From positions 36,054,948 through 36,118,947 of the forward strand of contig NC_034412.1 in the NCBI RefSeq assembly GCF_002078875.1: a DNA stretch of 64,000 nt, read 5' to 3'. Under the pieces are notes generated by a model. That model had not been told where the DNA came from and made no database searches. It saw only the letters and a list, made by a program, of their open reading frames with translations. Both the position numbers and the translations under genes were made by a program. This document shows positions 62,110-64,000 of the stretch, piece after piece. This stretch comes from Numida meleagris. Taxonomy: Eukaryota; Chordata; Aves; Galliformes; Numididae. Position 1 is the stretch's first letter. Each line of letters starts with the position of its first letter.

Positions 62110-64000
62110 CTTAGCAGAAGGGGGAAGAAAAAGAGAGGATCCTTTACAGACACTTGCTGAACGCTTTTCTCTTGTACTCAAGATACCATTTTTCAATGCT
62201 AGAATTTCATCTGCAAAGGGACACATCAGTTAAACAACAACACGTACCAGAAATTTCAGTTCCTCCCCCTGCGTGTCCCTTTCCCAGTTAATCTAGTTAT
62301 TCTCCCTCTAAGAAAGGTCACAATAATTTTTATAAAGGTTAATGTCCCAAACATCCCTTGGCTAATCAGTAGGGGATGCTATTCTGCCTCACCTGGTGCT
62401 AATGCTCCTTATAATTTAACAGAACTGAGATGGATGTCTCTCATAATCATCACTCTGTAGCCTCATTTCCTATCAAATGCCAGTTGTAGTTGGGTATGGG
62501 AAATACGCTTAATTGTTCAAAAATGATCCATTCCCATATTCAGTGGTTAGCCAGGAGAGCTTGGGGGATATAAAACACAGAGAAATTTACAGCTTAACCA
62601 ATAAGCTTGTTGGCATTGCATCTCAGATATACTTAAGAGGAGAATTGTTTAACTATGGCCCGAGCAGATGCTGCCGCAACTTCAGCCATCAGGAGTCCTA
62701 GGGTCATGGGTTTCCTTCTACTCTGCTAGCTATCAGGGCATTAAATCCACTGCCTTCCTACACATTTTCACTCTGCTTTACTGCTCTATGATAAGGACTT
62801 GGTGGCATTTGTCAAGTAAATATGGTTAGTCCACCGAGTGTGGAACCATCTCAAGGTTGATGGAAAGAGAAATTCCTTGCTGCTGACTATACGCAACTAA
62901 CCATCCATTCTTCCCCTCACCACAGCTTCCTCTGCTTATTACAAAAGCCTAGAATTACCACAGAATTTGAAGCCTTTTTTCCAGACTGTTTTCAAATATC
63001 CAGAACTCAACAACGCCTATCCTGTTATCTGGAATTTCTCTCAGAATATTTCACCTCATTTTTATCAGTTATTTCCTACTGATAAGAATATAGCAAGCAC
63101 CAAATTCCCTTGATGAGGAAATAAGTAGTAAAAACCTCCAGAAAGATTTATCATATCCTCAAAAATAATTCCTTCTATTAAGTAGGAAACAAAGATTATA
63201 ATTCTACCAATTAGGTATTCATTATCTAAGTGCAAAAAAACAGATACTGTCAAAGCATGTACTTTTGCAATTTCAGAAATTCTACTCGTGAAATTTTCTA
63301 TCACACTCAACTTATTATCAAAGTGTTCCCTCTCTGAATCTCTAAAGAGCATGCCAAAACCAGTGCTGTCATTACCTGTTTGACTTTTTTTAGCATTTTT
63401 ACTTACTTCTTCACAAAACACGGGAGAAAGACAATACAAAGAAATACACATTGTTAGCATTTTTTCCTATCATTTATTTTCCTTCTCTCGTTATCTTTTC
63501 TCCAGCATCTGGCTACCACAAAAGATTCAGAAAAGAAATGTGTAACAAGCCTTGTATTACTATTTTTCCTGCCCATTAAAAATAAATCTGCAACCAAGAT
63601 GAACCAACAGCAATTTAGCACTTGGCAAAAGAGCTGGACCAAATGCCTTCTGCTTCCTGAGTGGCGTGAGGAGGGGCTGAGTGGCTGGGTGAGAAGGGAG
63701 GCAGGCAGGTCGTGCACGTGTCATTGCTCCCTGAGCAGGCCTCAGGGTGAGGAGCGGAGGCTGGGCATGGTGGCAGGCAGTGGAGTTGCAGTCTGTTGTA
63801 AAGATACGGTACTATGTGTGGTTTTTTTGGGAGTGAGTAATGGTAAAGCCAAGTGGTAGCCCACCATTGCTACTAGGTGTCCTGAGTGGCTCGAGTGTGC
63901 TAGAGATACCACCTTTGGCAAGCAGCAGCCCACCTCAGCCTTCCTTCAGCTTCTGGGCTTTCAAGGCATATAAATACCTAAAGGCCGGGAGCCAAATGAA
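62110..64000 (-). other. ZNF827: ZNF827 intron, partial (before the finger-1 exon)
   Basis: This is upstream intron sequence ending at the CTAAG acceptor. The first 300 bases to the right of the exon are pyrimidine-rich on the transcript strand near the acceptor, and otherwise unremarkable. The segment 63640-63960 is clearly more GC-rich than its surroundings, with GGCAGGCAGG-type repeats, but it carries no exon or repeat I can name. The open frames at 63065-63460 and 63599-63859 resemble no known protein. Confidence 0.75.

Noticed and set aside
63065..63460. 131-codon minus-strand open frame
   Set aside because: Looks superficially like protein but has no domain, no splice sites fitting ZNF827, and AT-rich codon use.
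1..64000. tRNA, snRNA, rRNA, CRISPR arrays, bacterial operons or intact endogenous retroviral genes
   Set aside because: I looked for cloverleaf-type motifs, U6-like sequence, regular spacer arrays and retroviral coding blocks and saw none that I could support.
62110..64000. The 5' neighbouring ZNF827 exon with the Pro-rich run
   Set aside because: No poly-Pro coding stretch or matching residues are present on the minus strand here; the exon must lie further right.

Overview
This is a vertebrate nuclear window, almost certainly from a bird and most likely a galliform such as chicken. It carries several CR1 LINE copies, one ending in the TTCTATGA tandem typical of avian CR1, and a deleted copy of a mariner that matches my memory of chicken Galluhop. 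I see no bacterial, viral or organellar gene. Coding exons are small islands in introns of up to about 19 kb.

The only protein-coding gene I can support is ZNF827, on the minus strand. Seven consecutive internal exons lie here, in transcript order: 62109-61937, 50629-50149, 38360-38127, 25036-24788, 24089-24032, 19865-19762 and 883-746. Each has AG/GT borders and the phases join without a break (0, 1, 1, 1, 2, 1, 1). Together they give 1437 coding bases, or 479 codons. The 5' exons with the N-terminal region and the 3' exons with the remaining zinc fingers lie outside the window. The encoded segment starts just before C2H2 fingers 1-3. It then passes through a long linker of three related modules (a V/I-K-x-E motif followed by Q-D-I-S-V-K-x-A-S-x-x-L-x-x-L-S) and ends just after the fourth finger.

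Layout by region: 1-745, intron; 746-883, finger-4 exon; 884-19761, a large intron with an old antisense CR1 (8558-9480), a possible decayed LTR (14540-15310) and a CR1-in-CR1 nest (11935-12863); 19762-25036, three exons close together; 25037-38126, an intron with one sense and two antisense CR1 copies and a 20-base G run; 38127-38360, exon; 38361-50148, an intron with ancient CR1/L3 traces; 50149-50629, the largest exon in the window; 50630-61936, an intron with a 561-bp mariner derivative, two younger CR1 copies, a long ancient LINE relic and a Z-DNA-type tract; 61937-62109, fingers 1-2; 62110-64000, intron.

The most interesting gene-level feature is the tandem, phase-matched exon module. 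The most interesting non-coding features are two overlapping perfect inverted repeats at 5602-5642 and a short hairpin immediately after one splice donor. I did not find a convincing new multi-gene system. Family assignments rest on recalled protein and repeat sequences, not on database searches.
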